Positions 11,565-21,889 of a stretch of DNA of 64,000 nucleotides are shown here, piece after piece; position 1 is the stretch's first letter, and each line of letters starts with the position of its first letter. This DNA is from Macropodus opercularis (lineage: Eukaryota > Chordata > Actinopteri > Anabantiformes > Osphronemidae): assembly GCA_030770545.1 (NCBI GenBank), contig CM061106.1, positions 12,470,501 to 12,534,500 of the forward strand, in the 5' to 3' direction. The notes below the pieces were generated by a model. That model did no database searches and was not told the origin of the DNA. It saw nothing but the letters and a program-made list of their open reading frames with translations. Made by a program: the position numbers and the translations under genes.

Positions 11565-11640
11565 GTGTGTGGAAAGCTGACATAACCAACTTTGCTGTAA
11601 ACACAATAGTCAACGCTGCCAACGTAAACTCATTGTCTTG
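11565..11640 (+). pseudogene. Possible macro-domain (PARP9/14-like) exon scrap
   Basis: One frame reads VWKADITNFAVNTIVNAAN, which fits the start of a macro domain (hydrophobic strand, DIT, then the IVNAAN ADP-ribose-binding signature). What follows does not contain the GGG(V/L)A loop expected next, so at most a fragment of an ADP-ribose-binding domain survives. Fish carry expanded PARP9/PARP14-like genes, which makes a decayed copy plausible. It is a short match and could be chance. Confidence 0.45.
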
Positions 11641-12676
11641 TCCTAGTCGTGTCCAAAGCTGGAGCCCTGACAACCAGACAGAAACAATATGGACTGTAGC
11701 TGGAGACGCATGTAGCTCACTGCTGTGTTGGTGTGATGGGAAAAGTGACGTGACCGACTGTTTAGTATGTCCCAGCTGAAATTATGAACCGATGACTGAT
11801 GCCCGGTTGTTGCTGCATGTGATACCGCTCTCATGGTCTCTGCTGAGGCCAATATGCTGTTCAATAATGCAGCTGCGTCTTAGAGCCTATGTTCATGTGT
11901 GGACACCACTGTAGCTATTTGTAGTTAGCTTTTATTTTTCATCTGCTGTATTTACCATCACCTTCCATTTTCACTAAACTCGCTTTTTCTAATATTTTTA
12001 AAAATGTATTTGAACACAAAAATAATACTGGAAGAAACCATCAATACAAGTTTAAACACATCACAGTACTCAACAGTAGAGAGTCATTTGACTGATACAG
12101 ATGATGAATATGTACAGTACAATAAAGCTAAAACACAAGTGGAGATGATCAAGGCGGGATGCCTCCTCCATTTTAGAGACGACATTAAGTCACTTTCCGC
12201 TCATTTTTATTTACTGTGAACAGAACAACAACAGTGTCTCTGAGACAAACAAATAGGTCATTTGTAGCATCTGGTTGTGTTGTCACTTCTTGGATCTGTT
12301 TTCCAGGTGCAGTTCATCTCCAACAAGCCGATTTAGTTTAGTTTTAGACAGAAAGTTGAGAAACCTGCTGCTAAACAATAACTGGGCCACGTTTAAAGAC
12401 ATCAATGTTTCCACCAAGTAACACTTACAAAACACAGAAACGAAACTGGAGAAAAAGTTTCAAGATAATAAAGGTTTTGTTCTGTGATGTGTTACTTTGA
12501 TTTAAGGCAAAACGTTTTCTTTACAGTTCATTTCTAATGTGAAACTGTTGATGCTGTGCTACTGGATATGATGTTGTAGCTGGTTGGATAGTGAATGTGT
12601 GAATACGCTGGTGGCATTTTAGGATGGAGCAGGTAGAAAACATTTGACCACAACTCCAACATGAATTAGGTCTTTG
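11641..12676. other. 3' flank of ZNF-A; no other gene
   Basis: Positions 12600-12676 are the 3' flank of ZNF-A. The stretch near 12612-12625 (GGCATTTTAGGATGG, complement) and the finger relic near 12640-12680 match the sequence split by the piggyBac-like element downstream of ZNF-B. 11641-12600 holds nothing recognisable. Confidence 0.5.
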
Positions 12677-13786
12677 TCAAATGTGAATGCGCTGGTGACT
12701 CTTTAGGTTCGAAGAATAAGAAAACGTTTTTCCACACTGTTCACACCAGTAAGGTTTCTCTCCGGTGTGAATGCGTTGGTGGTTCAGTAAGGAGCTGGGG
12801 TCGGTGAATGCTTTTCCACACTGTTCACATGAGTGAGGTTTCTCTCCAGTGTGAATACGTTGGTGTCTCAGTAAGCTACTGCTCTGAGTGAATGCTTTTC
12901 CACACTGTTCACACCAGTAAGGTTTCTCTCCGGTGTGAATGCGTTGGTGTTCCAGTAAGGTGCCGATGACGGTGAATGCTTTTCCACACTGTTCACATGA
13001 GTGAGGTTTATCTCCAGTGTGAATACGTTGGTGTCTCACTAAGTGACCAAGCCGAGTGAATGTTTTTCCACACTGTTCACACGTGTGAGGTTTCTCTCCA
13101 GTATGAATACGTTGGTGTCTCACTAAGGGACCAAGCTGAGTGAATGTTTTTCCACACTGTTCACACGTGTGAGGTTTCTCTCCAGTGTGAATGCGCTGAT
13201 GTGTTTTTAAACTGCTTAAGCGGGTGAATGCTTTTCCACAATGTTCACATGAGTGGGGTTTCTCTCCAGTGTGAATCCGTTGGTGTCTCAGTAAGGAGCC
13301 AAGCTCGGTGAATGCTTTTCCACACTGTTCACATGAGTGAGGTCTCTGTCCGGTGTGAATGCGTTGGTGTCTCAGTAAGGAGCCAAGCTCGGTGAATGTT
13401 TTTCCACACTGTTCACACCAGTGAGGTTTCTCTCCAGTGTGAATGCGCTGGTGTGTTTTTATACTGCTTAAGTGGGAAAATGTTTTTCCACACTGTTCAC
13501 ATGAGTGAGGTTTCTCACCGGTGTGAATACGTTGGTGTGTCAGTAAGTTACTGCGATGAGTGAATGCTTTTCCACAATGTTCACACGAGTGAGGTCTCTC
13601 TCCGGTGTGAATGTGACAGTGGATTTTCAAACCATATCTCCTAGTGAAAACTTTTCTACACTGGTCACAGCTGTATGGTTTATCTTCAGAGTGAACCTTC
13701 TGATGCTTCTTTAGTTCTGATGGTCTGGTGAAGGCTTGGTCACATTGCTGACAGAGATGCAGCCTTGAAGTCCTTCCTCTGTGTTT
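12677..13786 (-). CDS. ZNF-A exon 2: array of 13 C2H2 zinc fingers
   Basis: This exon encodes 369 residues and a stop. It begins after a CTGTAG acceptor (AG at 13788-13787) with KHRGRTSRLHLCQQCDQAF. Thirteen fingers of the C-x2-C-x12-H-x3-H type follow, most joined by TGEKP linkers. The first two are more divergent; fingers 5 and 6 have identical helices (TELGSLLRH), a sign of recent finger duplication. Such arrays bind DNA in the nucleus, usually as transcription regulators. There is no in-frame ATG at the array start, so exon 1 (18541-18819) is needed. The phase-0 junction fits that exon exactly. No KRAB, SCAN or BTB domain is seen. The DNA target cannot be read with confidence from the sequence. 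Confidence 0.9.
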   Translation of the reverse strand, partial: KHRGRTSRLHLCQQCDQAFTRPSELKKHQKVHSEDKPYSCDQCRKVFTRRYGLKIHCHIHTGERPHSCEHCGKAFTHRSNLLTHQRIHTGEKPHSCEQCGKTFSHLSSIKTHQRIHTGEKPHWCEQCGKTFTELGSLLRHQRIHTGQRPHSCEQCGKAFTELGSLLRHQRIHTGEKPHSCEHCGKAFTRLSSLKTHQRIHTGEKPHTCEQCGKTFTQLGPLVRHQRIHTGEKPHTCEQCGKTFTRLGHLVRHQRIHTGDKPHSCEQCGKAFTVIGTLLEHQRIHTGEKPYWCEQCGKAFTQSSSLLRHQRIHTGEKPHSCEQCGKAFTDPSSLLNHQRIHTGEKPYWCEQCGKTFSYSSNLKSHQRIHI

Positions 13787-14128
13787 CTACAGTGACAGAT
13801 ATAGAAGAGGAAAAAATTAATTACAAATAGCTACAATGCCAAAAGACAGCAAGGTCCCCAGAATTTCTGTTGCAGAACCAGAAGGAATGGACGATGGTAA
13901 ATTTCAACTCCGGTGGCGATATGAGGAAGAATGAGGTTTCTATATTCTAGGCCTTATAAGCCTCAAAGCTGGAGAAGTAATGAGGAGTAGTTTTGAGCGC
14001 TAGAGGCCAAATAGTAACCAAAGAAGCAGATACAGTCAAAGAAAGAAGTATGAGCCTTATAGAAAGCCTTCACAGAAAAACACGCATGGGTCTAGTCATC
14101 CAAACACACATCCCCTCAGCAGATGAGT

Positions 14129-14129
14129 A

Positions 14130-14190
<61 letters not shown>
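14129..14190. repeat. (AAT)n microsatellite
   Basis: About 20 uninterrupted AAT/TAA repeats. Confidence 0.97.
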
Positions 14191-14567
14191 TCGAAGCCAA
14201 GGAGACGACAGAGCTTCTACTGGAAAGTGAACAGCTAGTGAAAGGAGTAGCTGAGATGGAAGTCGGTTGCCTGTCACCCAGGTCGAAGAGGGAAGAGAGT
14301 AAGAAGAGAAGCCTGTAAAAACTGCAAGTAGTCAGAGGAAGAGGAGGTGGAAACTGGACTGAAAAACAATATTGATGCATTGAATTAAACATGTATAAGA
14401 GTAAAACTCATCATTTCACACTGAGATTCATAATTCTACAATAACTGTAGGATACGTTTCATAATAATTATGATGAGTGTTAGCAGATGATTGTTTATCT
14501 TACATGATGAAGATAATTGTTAAAACTGAAGTTTACTGTAATCAGGGTGAAACATAGTTCCAGAGTG

Positions 14568-14760
14568 TCAGACACATGAGGTAAAGGTCAAATACTGAAA
14601 TGTGACAGAACCACAATAAATTCTGTGTGAACAAGTAAACTTCTGGATGATATCATGCACAGTGGACACATGAACATTCAGATCTATTACGATGGACTTG
14701 TAGCTTTGAGACTCTCCATGTTTTTCTCTCAAACCCACAAGCAAACTCTTCACACTCTTC
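14568..14760 (-). mobile_element. Tc1-like transposase helix-turn-helix fragment
   Basis: Minus-strand frame reads LVGLREKHGESQSYKSIVID, then LNVHVSTVHDIIQKF. This resembles the N-terminal paired-like DNA-binding region of Tc1/mariner transposases (RExIVxxHxxGxSYxxIAxxLxVxxSTVxxIIxKF). The catalytic DDE part is not attached, so it is a remnant. Confidence 0.55.
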
Positions 14761-14825
14761 GTGCTACAAAAGGTGAGTCAACCTTTCTCCATTTTAACTG
14801 GTTTCTAGTGTGATGACTGTTTCTA

Positions 14826-15060
14826 TTTGTTTCTTTCCTCCTTTGTTAAAGTTCGTTCTTATTTTCCATCCTGTTCAAGCTGCATCAACCATATTTCGCT
14901 GCTACATCACTGGACGTCTGTTCTAATGTTTCCTCCTGTAGCACGTGTTCAAATTTGCACTGGCCCCACAGTCATAAAAATCAATAACGTGCAGCTAATC
15001 AACACTGTTGACAGCAGCATAAAATACACACGTACCAAAAAGCTATTTTATATTATGAAA
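14826..15060. repeat. Dispersed repeat R, fullest copy
   Basis: The stretch from TTTCTTTCCTCCTTTGTT through TTCAAGCTGCATCAACCATA and AATTTGCACTGGCCCCAC to ACCAAAAAGCTATTTTATAT recurs in part at 17611-17803 and 18208-18303. A short piece recurs at 15778-15800. All copies lie within the ZNF-A intron. Confidence 0.75.
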
Positions 15061-15084
15061 ATGGCTGCCTACCATCCAACCTGA

Positions 15085-15417
15085 CAGAACTGGAGAGGAT
15101 CAGCAAGGAGGAATGGCAGAGGATCCCCAAATGCAGGTGTGAAAAACTTGTTGCATCATTCCCAAAAAGACTCATGGTTGTATTGGCTCAAAAGGGTGCT
15201 TCTACTAAATCCTGAGCAAAGGGTCTGAATACTTATGACCATGTGTCTTTTTTAATAAATCTGCAAAAATGTCAGAAATTCTGTGTTTTTCTGTCAATAT
15301 GGGCTGCTGTGTGTACATTAATGAGGAAAAATGACCTTAAATGATTTTAACATATGGCTGCAATATAACAAAGAGTGAAAATTTAAGGGGGTCTGAATAC
15401 TTTCCGTACCCACTGTA
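15085..15417. mobile_element. 3' end of a Tc1/mariner-type transposon
   Basis: The segment contains a decayed transposase-end-like stretch (GGATCAGCAAGGAGGAATGG) followed by TCTGAATACTTATGACCATG and ends in GTCTGAATACTTTCCGTACC-CACTGTA. This last sequence is the style of terminal repeat shared by many fish Tc1 relatives. No matching left end was found, so it is truncated. Confidence 0.65.
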
Positions 15418-15975
15418 AACACAAAACAGCCAATAATACTCCATCAGGCAGCTTCTGTCCAACCGTAGTGAGGCTGTGGTTGGTGTTAGACGTGTGTCTG
15501 TGACTCTCTGTGGCCACTTGTCTCTACTGTGGGAGCAGCTACAGCAGCTACAGCAGCTACAGCAGCCTGGGCTGTGGATGAAGGATTATGACTGTTCTGA
15601 GCATCTTTCCTCGCTCTTGGACCATTGCAGTCCATTAGTTAAAGCCCAACAATAAATACTGTTTGTAAAACGCCCCATATGAAGCTGCTTTTAGCTGCTA
15701 TGATGCAACAAATGGAGCCAACTACATCTTGAACGCACCTCAACTTGAAGTTAATGTTTTATTTGTAATATTTATTTGTTTCTTTCCTCCTTTGTTGAAT
15801 TCAACATGGTTACCTCCGTGGCAGATGCTTTTGCTTGTTCCGCCCCCGAATGCCAGCTTTTTGTTCTTTTCTGTTTCTGTTTGGTTTGGCCACTGAGCCC
15901 TAACCTCTTGCTAGCCAACACGAGGTCTCTGGAGATTTTTACTCGTGGTGTGGAGATGTGCACACTGTTATAAAA
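15418..15975. other. No gene; short CAGCTA repeat
   Basis: About four copies of a 9-base CAGCTACAG unit lie at 15534-15570. Nothing else is recognised. Confidence 0.45.
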
Positions 15976-15979
15976 GCAC

Positions 15980-16795
15980 TGCTCACCAGAAGTGGCGTTT
16001 TTACTACTGAAATGCCGCCGCTACTACCTACCACGGGACTTCACTGCTGTGTTTCTGGCCGCTGTTTACATTAATCCGTGAGCCAACTCTACAGCAGCAC
16101 TAGGCACCTCCATGACATCATCAGCAGGCTGGAGTAAGCTCCCCCTGACGCAGTTTCTATCATTGCGGGTCCTCCCCAAATACCACCCTACCTACAATAA
16201 CATCAGCTGAGACACGCAAAGCCCTCAGGAGGATCAACCCCCGCAAGGCAGCTGGCCCAGACAACATCCCTGGGTGGGCCCTCAGAGCCTGTGCTATAGA
16301 GCTGGGTGATGTCCTCACCATCTTCAACCTCTCCCTCAGCCAGAGCATCGTACCGACCTGCTACAAGGCCACGACGATCGTTCCTCTGGTCAAGAAGAGC
16401 CCCCCAACCTGCCTGAATGACTATAGGCCAGTAGCTCTCACTCCAATCATAATGAAGTGCTTTGAGAGAGTGGTGCTGGCCCACATTCAGAACAGTAAGC
16501 CAGACATGCTGGACCCTTTGCAGTATGCATACCAGCCCAACAGGTCCACCTCAGACGCCATCGCTGCTGCCCTTCACATCTCTCTCTCTCACCTAGAGCA
16601 TAAAGACTCCTATATCAGGATGCTCTTTATCGATTACAGCTCTGCCTGTAACACGGTCGTCCCCCACAAGCTCACTCACAAACTGTCTACAAACTGTCTG
16701 CTGCTACTGTGTGCACATGTCACTTTACTTGGAACTTTTCACTGTAACAACACAACACATCCTTTTAAATAACCACTGCCATTATTATTATTATT

Positions 16796-16829
<34 letters not shown>

Positions 16830-17054
16830 GTATATAGCTGATGTTCTTATATTTATTACTATACAGTTTGTACTTTATTTTTTAGAATTATGCATACTTT
16901 TCTATGCTTACTAAATTCATCTGCATTCACTGTGAACAGCAAAGTAAGAATTTCATTGTACAGGGAAACTTTCCAAATGCACATATGACAATAAACGCTT
17001 TGAAACTTTGAAGTTCGTTCTTTTCCATCCTGTTCAAGCTGCATCAACCATATT
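15980..17054 (+). mobile_element. Internally deleted L2/Rex-like LINE
   Basis: Broken frames give the end of an endonuclease (RDFTAVFLAAVYINPRA near 16040), then an RT start (KALRRINPRKAAGPDNIPG near 16215). DYRPVALTPIIMKCFERVV follows near 16420 and a FIDYSSACNTVVPHKL box near 16630. After that the coding sequence jumps into the 3' UTR, so the GSPQG and YADD boxes are missing. The 3' UTR carries a (TCA)n run, AATTTCATTGTACAGGGAAA and ATGACAATAAACGCTTTGAAA. The last 594 bases are the first unit of a tandem duplication. Confidence 0.75.
16461..17054 (+). repeat. Tandem duplication, unit 1 (594 bp)
   Basis: The unit begins TTTGAGAGAGTGGTGCTGG in the LINE RT and ends in GCATCAACCATATT of repeat R. 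It is followed directly by unit 2. Over the whole length I found essentially no differences apart from the (TCA)n length. Confidence 0.9.
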
Positions 17055-17389
17055 TTTGAGAGAGTGGTGCTGGCCCACATTCAGAACAGTAAGCCAGACA
17101 TGCTGGACCCTTTGCAGTATGCATACCAGCCCAACAGGTCCACCTCAGACGCCATCGCTGCTGCCCTTCACATCTCTCTCTCTCACCTAGAGCATAAAGA
17201 CTCCTATATCAGGATGCTCTTTATCGATTACAGCTCTGCCTGTAACACGGTCGTCCCCCACAAGCTCACTCACAAACTGTCTACAAACTGTCTGCTGCTA
17301 CTGTGTGCACATGTCACTTTACTTGGAACTTTTCACTGTAACAACACAACACATCCTTTTAAATAACCACTGCCATTATTATTATTATT

Positions 17390-17429
<40 letters not shown>

Positions 17430-17654
17430 GTATATAGCTGATGTTCTTATATTTATTACTATACAGTTTGTACTTTATTTTTTAGAATTATGCATACTTT
17501 TCTATGCTTACTAAATTCATCTGCATTCACTGTGAACAGCAAAGTAAGAATTTCATTGTACAGGGAAACTTTCCAAATGCACATATGACAATAAACGCTT
17601 TGAAACTTTGAAGTTCGTTCTTTTCCATCCTGTTCAAGCTGCATCAACCATATT
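17055..17654 (+). repeat. Tandem duplication, unit 2 (600 bp)
   Basis: A near-identical copy of 16461-17054, six bases longer because the TCA run has two extra units. After 17654 the sequence continues into the rest of repeat R (TTCACTTCTACATC), while unit 1 does not. So the duplication spans LINE plus flanking host or repeat sequence and is not a second LINE insertion. Confidence 0.9.
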
Positions 17655-18310
17655 TCACTTCTACATCGCTAGACGTCTGTTCTAATGTTTCCTGTTGCGG
17701 CAAATTTGCACTGGCCCCACTGTCATGAAATCAATAACGTGCTGCCCACTGTTGACAGCAGCATAAAATACAAACGTATCAAAAAGCTACTTTATATTTC
17801 ACCAGAAGCAGCAGACCTGTGGCCTCACTCTCACCACGAACAAAAAGAGAAGTTGACAGCGTGGCCGCTGCCTCCAGGTCAAGTCAGAATTAGCAGATAG
17901 TGTTGACTCAAACCCAGCGATTGTTACAATCTATGAGCTAACTAGCTAACAAGGTGAAGCTCTCTTCTACACCCAGCACTTCCCCTCACAGTGCCCCTCA
18001 AAACCACTTTATGTACAAGAGACATGGCAACAGGTGAACTAAGTCATTTGAAGGACCTGTGATAGAAATTAACTCCATTCATACCTGAGCTTCCTACAAA
18101 CAGTGAAAGGGGAAGAAAAGCACAACAATCCTGTGACTCAGCATTTTCCGCTGACCTGGATATTTAAATGAGCTTCCTCATGTTTTAACTGATACATTTA
18201 TCTCTTTGTTGAAGCTCGTTCTTCTTTTCTGTCCTGTTCAAGCTGCATCAACCAGATTTCGCTGCTACATCGTTGGACGTCTGTTCTAATGTTTCCTCTG
18301 GGATCATCAC
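17655..18310. repeat. Further partial copies of repeat R
   Basis: Positions 17655-17803 continue the copy entered from unit 2, with AAATTTGCACTGGCCCCACT and AAAAAGCTACTTTATAT. A third copy (18208-18303) has TTCAAGCTGCATCAACCAGA and ACGTCTGTTCTAATGTTTCC. 17804-18207 has no recognised content. Confidence 0.65.
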
Positions 18311-18540
18311 TGTTTAGTCAAAGCTTTTCCAGCCACACTCGTTTGCTGGGTTTTCACTAAAGCATCGGGGAAAAGCCGCCATGTTGGCTCCCACCACGTC
18401 TGCAGCCCGACAAAGACTAAACTGCTTCCTAGGTTTGACACCAACCACTTTGTTCTGGTGACAGACGGAGCCTGAGGCTCATGTTCAGGCTTTTAGTGTC
18501 GCTATGAGCCGCTTTTAGTGGTGAACTGATCAGCACCGAC

Positions 18541-18819
18541 CTGTTGGTCTGTGGCTCCATCGTGGTCGTTGTCCTGCTGCTCCTTCATTCTAGTGGATCG
18601 GTCCTGCTCGGTTAAACTCTGGTCCTGCTCCTCCTTAATTCCACTAGTGATCCAGCCTTGCTTAGTTAAACTCTGGTCCTGCTGTTCCTCCTTAATTCCA
18701 CTAATGGATTCGTCCTGCTCAGTAAAACTTGGGTCCAGCTTCTCCATATTGCTCTTGGTCTGGTATTGATAAATGTCCACATCCTCTACTTTAAGCTCCA
18801 ACTTGTACTGATCCGCCAT
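18541..18819 (-). CDS. ZNF-A exon 1: Gln/Asp/Glu-rich N-terminus
   Basis: ATG at 18819-18817 starts MADQYKLELKVEDVDIYQYQ. Charged repeats in the style of DQSLTKQGWITSGIKEEQ follow, roughly three imperfect copies, ending DHDGATDQQ. The donor is CAG|GTCGGT at 18541/18540, phase 0, matching exon 2. Joined, the protein is 93 + 369 = 462 residues. Without splicing the frame runs only twelve more codons to a stop (VGADQFTTKSGS). The N-terminus is not KRAB or any domain I recognise; it looks intrinsically disordered and acidic. The last ~60 codons are nearly identical to exon 1 of ZNF-B, which supports it as a real coding exon. Confidence 0.75.
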
Positions 18820-19545
18820 GGTCCTGGTTGCTGTGGAGAGAAATTAAATGGAAACTGATGAACAGACCAAAAGTAAAGTTGTCCTGCATAGAAATGCTCT
18901 GAGTGTAGCTGTATCTCAAAATAGATCAAAGGCATCGTCTCTGGTCTCCATCTGATGCATCCTGCAAAGTCCAAAACATAAACATGGAAACTGGTGAGTT
19001 GAAAGTTTTCCTTCTCATACATCTGCAGAAAGTTTTCATCATCTATAATATGGCATCAAACTCTCACAGAGACGTCTGTGACTGTATAAAGTACACGTAG
19101 TGCTGTGTCGTGGGAAACAGTAAAGGTAAATATATACATATATTTCCTGAAGGATAGTATGAGTCAGTATTAAAGTTAGGAAAGAACTTAGACAGTAGGA
19201 AGGGAAACAAAACAAGAAAGAAAGAGGAAAACATGCATCTAAAGGACAGCTCTCAAGACCCGTGGCCCCAGATGGGCCTTCAGCAAGGAAGAACCTGGTT
19301 ATTCTTTACATGGCCAGAGTTTTAGAAAAGCTCAAAAGGATTTTTCAAAACCAAACAGCCATTAGACAACGTCATGAGAAGAAACCACAACAACAACCTC
19401 CACCACAGTCCACTTAGCTAAACACCAGACCTCCATCAACCCACCACAACTCAAACGTCCAATCAACAACACCCTGTTCCACGGCCACAGTCACAGCTAC
19501 AGAGGAAGAAGAAGAAGAAAGAGGAAAAGTCCTACATGGGGAGAA
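18820..19545. other. 5' flank of ZNF-A; no other gene
   Basis: Unlike ZNF-B, this flank is not CpG-rich and I see no clear promoter motif. A purine-rich stretch lies at 19190-19230. Untranslated exons may exist but cannot be placed. Confidence 0.4.
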
Positions 19546-19547
19546 AG

Positions 19548-19812
19548 GAGACAAGGTCATAGAGCAGAATGAAGAGAGAGACTGTTGGTGTAGGAAACCT
19601 GGAGACTGAGCACAAGAAGATTTAACTGAGAGATAAATGCTGACACTTCTGAAAGATGTCACAAGAGCCAGGACTGTCCAGACAACAGGTCGACTCAACG
19701 GAGACCAGCTGAGGATCCAGGGTCAACAGAGCAGCAGGAGAAGGAAGGAACCACACTGACACACACAGCAATGAACACACACTCACACACACATGCACTG
19801 ACACTGACTGAC
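19548..19812. repeat. 270-bp dispersed repeat, copy 2
   Basis: Nearly identical to 4005-4275, same orientation. Confidence 0.8.
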
Positions 19813-19844
19813 CGCAGCTGATTTTGTAAGTTTGTCCACTAACA

Positions 19845-20128
19845 GAAATGATCAGTCTATAATGTCAATGCTGGGTTTATTTGAACAGTGAGAGACAACA
19901 ATAAAAAAATCCAGAAAATGCATTTCAAAATAAGATCTAAATTAATTTGCATTTTCATGATTGAAATAAGTATTTGATCCCTTTGCAAAACGTGCTTCAG
20001 TACTTGGTGGTAAAACCTTTGTCTGCTATCACAGTTCAGCCGTTTCTTGTAATTGGCCACAAGGTTTGCTCACATCATGGGGGATTTTGACCCACTCCTC
20101 TGTGCAGATCTTCTCCAAGTCATTAATG
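19845..20128. mobile_element. DNA-transposon-derived fragment (Tc1/mariner-like)
   Basis: The string AAATAAGTATTTGATCCCTT, then GTAATTGGCCACAAGGTTTG and GACCCACTCCTCTGTGCAGA, matches from memory the end of a common fish Tc1-related repeat, read from the terminal side toward the transposase gene. The fragment stops at about 20128, where a LINE piece begins. Confidence 0.5.
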
Positions 20129-20129
20129 C

Positions 20130-20335
20130 TCCTGGACTCTGTACAGGACATGGGGAGAGGAGGGAGGTGGGAGAGCTGCCACCAGTGCTGGAGAATCACT
20201 CCCACCCTCTTTATGATGCAGTATCAACTCTGAGAAGCCTCTTCAGTGACAGTTACATCCCAAGGGTCTAAAGCAGTGATATCCCTCCTGCTGCTGTCAG
20301 ACTTTACAATCAGAGCATCAGACATTCAATGAGCA
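20130..20335 (+). mobile_element. LINE ORF2 C-terminal scrap
   Basis: A broken frame reads ENHSHPLYDAVSTLRSLFSD SYIPRV followed by LLPAAVRLYNQ-like residues. This is the end of a non-LTR ORF2 (small conserved C-terminal segment) of the L2/Rex group. A similar piece lies at 35105-35225. Confidence 0.55.
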
Positions 20336-20493
20336 CATATGTTTATATTTACTATTGTTCTGACAGTTACATCGAGAAACTGTTTTCATAAACATGATAT
20401 TAAATCGTCCTCATAACTAACCGTTGCTCATGTTCGCTTCTTGATTACTTCAACCTATTCTAAAATAGTGAAATATCCAGACAGACAGCTGAG

Positions 20494-21407
20494 GATATGC
20501 TGTACATACCAATACTATATGCTGTACACACCAATACTATATGCTGTACACACCAATACTATATGCTGTACACACCAATACTATACGCTGTACGTACCAA
20601 TACTATATGCTGTACACACCAATACTATATGCTGTACACACCAATACTATATGCTGTACACACCAATACTATATGCTGTACATACCAATACTATATGTTG
20701 TACGTACCAATACTATATGCTGTACGTACCAATACTATATGTTGTACATACCAATACTATATGCTGTACACACCAATACTATATGCTGTACATACCAATA
20801 CTATATGCTGTACACACCAATACTATATGCTGTACACACCAATACTATATGCTGTACATACCAATACTATATGCTGTACGTACCAATACTATATGTTGTA
20901 CATACCAATACTATATGCTGTACATACCAATACTATATGCTGTACACACCAATACTATATGCTGTACATACCAATACTATATGCTGTACACACCAATACT
21001 ATATGCTGTACACACCAATACTATATGTTGTATATACCAATACTATATGCTGTACACACCAATACTATATGCTGTACACACCAATACTATATGCTGTACA
21101 CACCAATACTATATGCTGTACACACCAATACTATATGCTGTACATACCAATACTATATGTTGTACATACCAATACTATATGCTGTACGTACCAATACTAT
21201 ATGTTGTACATACCAATACTATATGCTGTACATACCAATACTATATGCTGTACGTACCAATACTATATGCTGTACATACCAATACTATATGCTGTACATA
21301 CCAATACTATATGCTGTACACACCAATACTATACGCTGTACGTACCAATACTATACGCTGTACATACCAATACTATATGCTGTACATACCAATACTATAC
21401 GCTGTGC
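20494..21407. repeat. 22-bp satellite, about 41 units
   Basis: Tandem copies of TATATGCTGTACACACCAAT-AC. Units differ almost only in the three bases after GTAC (ACA, ATA or GTA), with occasional GTTG for GCTG and TACG for TATG. The array ends at a partial unit. The unit has no stop codon on the plus strand and 22 is not a multiple of 3. All three plus frames therefore stay open for about 900 bases and give spurious proteins of more than 320 residues. Every unit contains a GTAC or GTAT core. Confidence 0.97.
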
Positions 21408-21885
21408 AGACTCCCCACAAACACTACGTTCAGATCAACTCTTCCAGATGTGGCTACATGTGGAGATGTGATAAAGTCTTTAGATTCACTGGCAAATCCA
21501 AAGCAATAAAACTGTTCAATGTCTTTACAGAGCAGTAGTAACATGTGGATGCGAGATGAACTGGGCGTTGACGTCTGACAGGACACTTGACTAAACGACA
21601 AATAGGAGGCGTTGTGTGACCTACTACTGGACTTTTTTATTTGACTAAGTATCAAACACAACCTTTGGATCAGCTTTAATTAGTAATGGAATAGAGTCAG
21701 TGTTTCAATAACCCGTTAATTAGGCCACATGGAAACACAAGGTTCACTGTGAAGGAAAGGTGATCTACTAATTGAAGGTTTTAACCAAAGCCAAAGTCTG
21801 GAAAAGAGGTCAACTACAGCAGGATACAATACATTTTAATTATTTCTATTATTCGCTTCAAAAAGTCTCCCAGCTCTGAGAGACA
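21408..21885. other. No gene recognised
   Basis: Sequence between the satellite and the foldback element; nothing supported. Confidence 0.4.
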
Positions 21886-21889
21886 AACA

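Larger units (their letters stand above)
13787..18540 (-). other. ZNF-A intron, packed with repeats
   Basis: The intron is bounded by donor GTCGGT at 18540 and the acceptor AG ending at 13787. It contains the AAT microsatellite, Tc1-like pieces, several copies of a TTCGTTCTT...CATCCTGTTCAAGCTGCATC repeat and the duplicated LINE 3' end, all listed separately. No additional exon of the gene is evident. Confidence 0.6.

Noticed and set aside
12677..13630. Zinc-finger frame starting at its first listed codon
   Set aside because: The apparent start is TTG inside a finger; the frame stays open to a splice acceptor at 13787, so the exon is longer.
20441..21538. Open frames of 322-365 codons in all three plus frames
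   Set aside because: They are produced by the stop-free 22-bp satellite; no splice, start or composition evidence for a protein.
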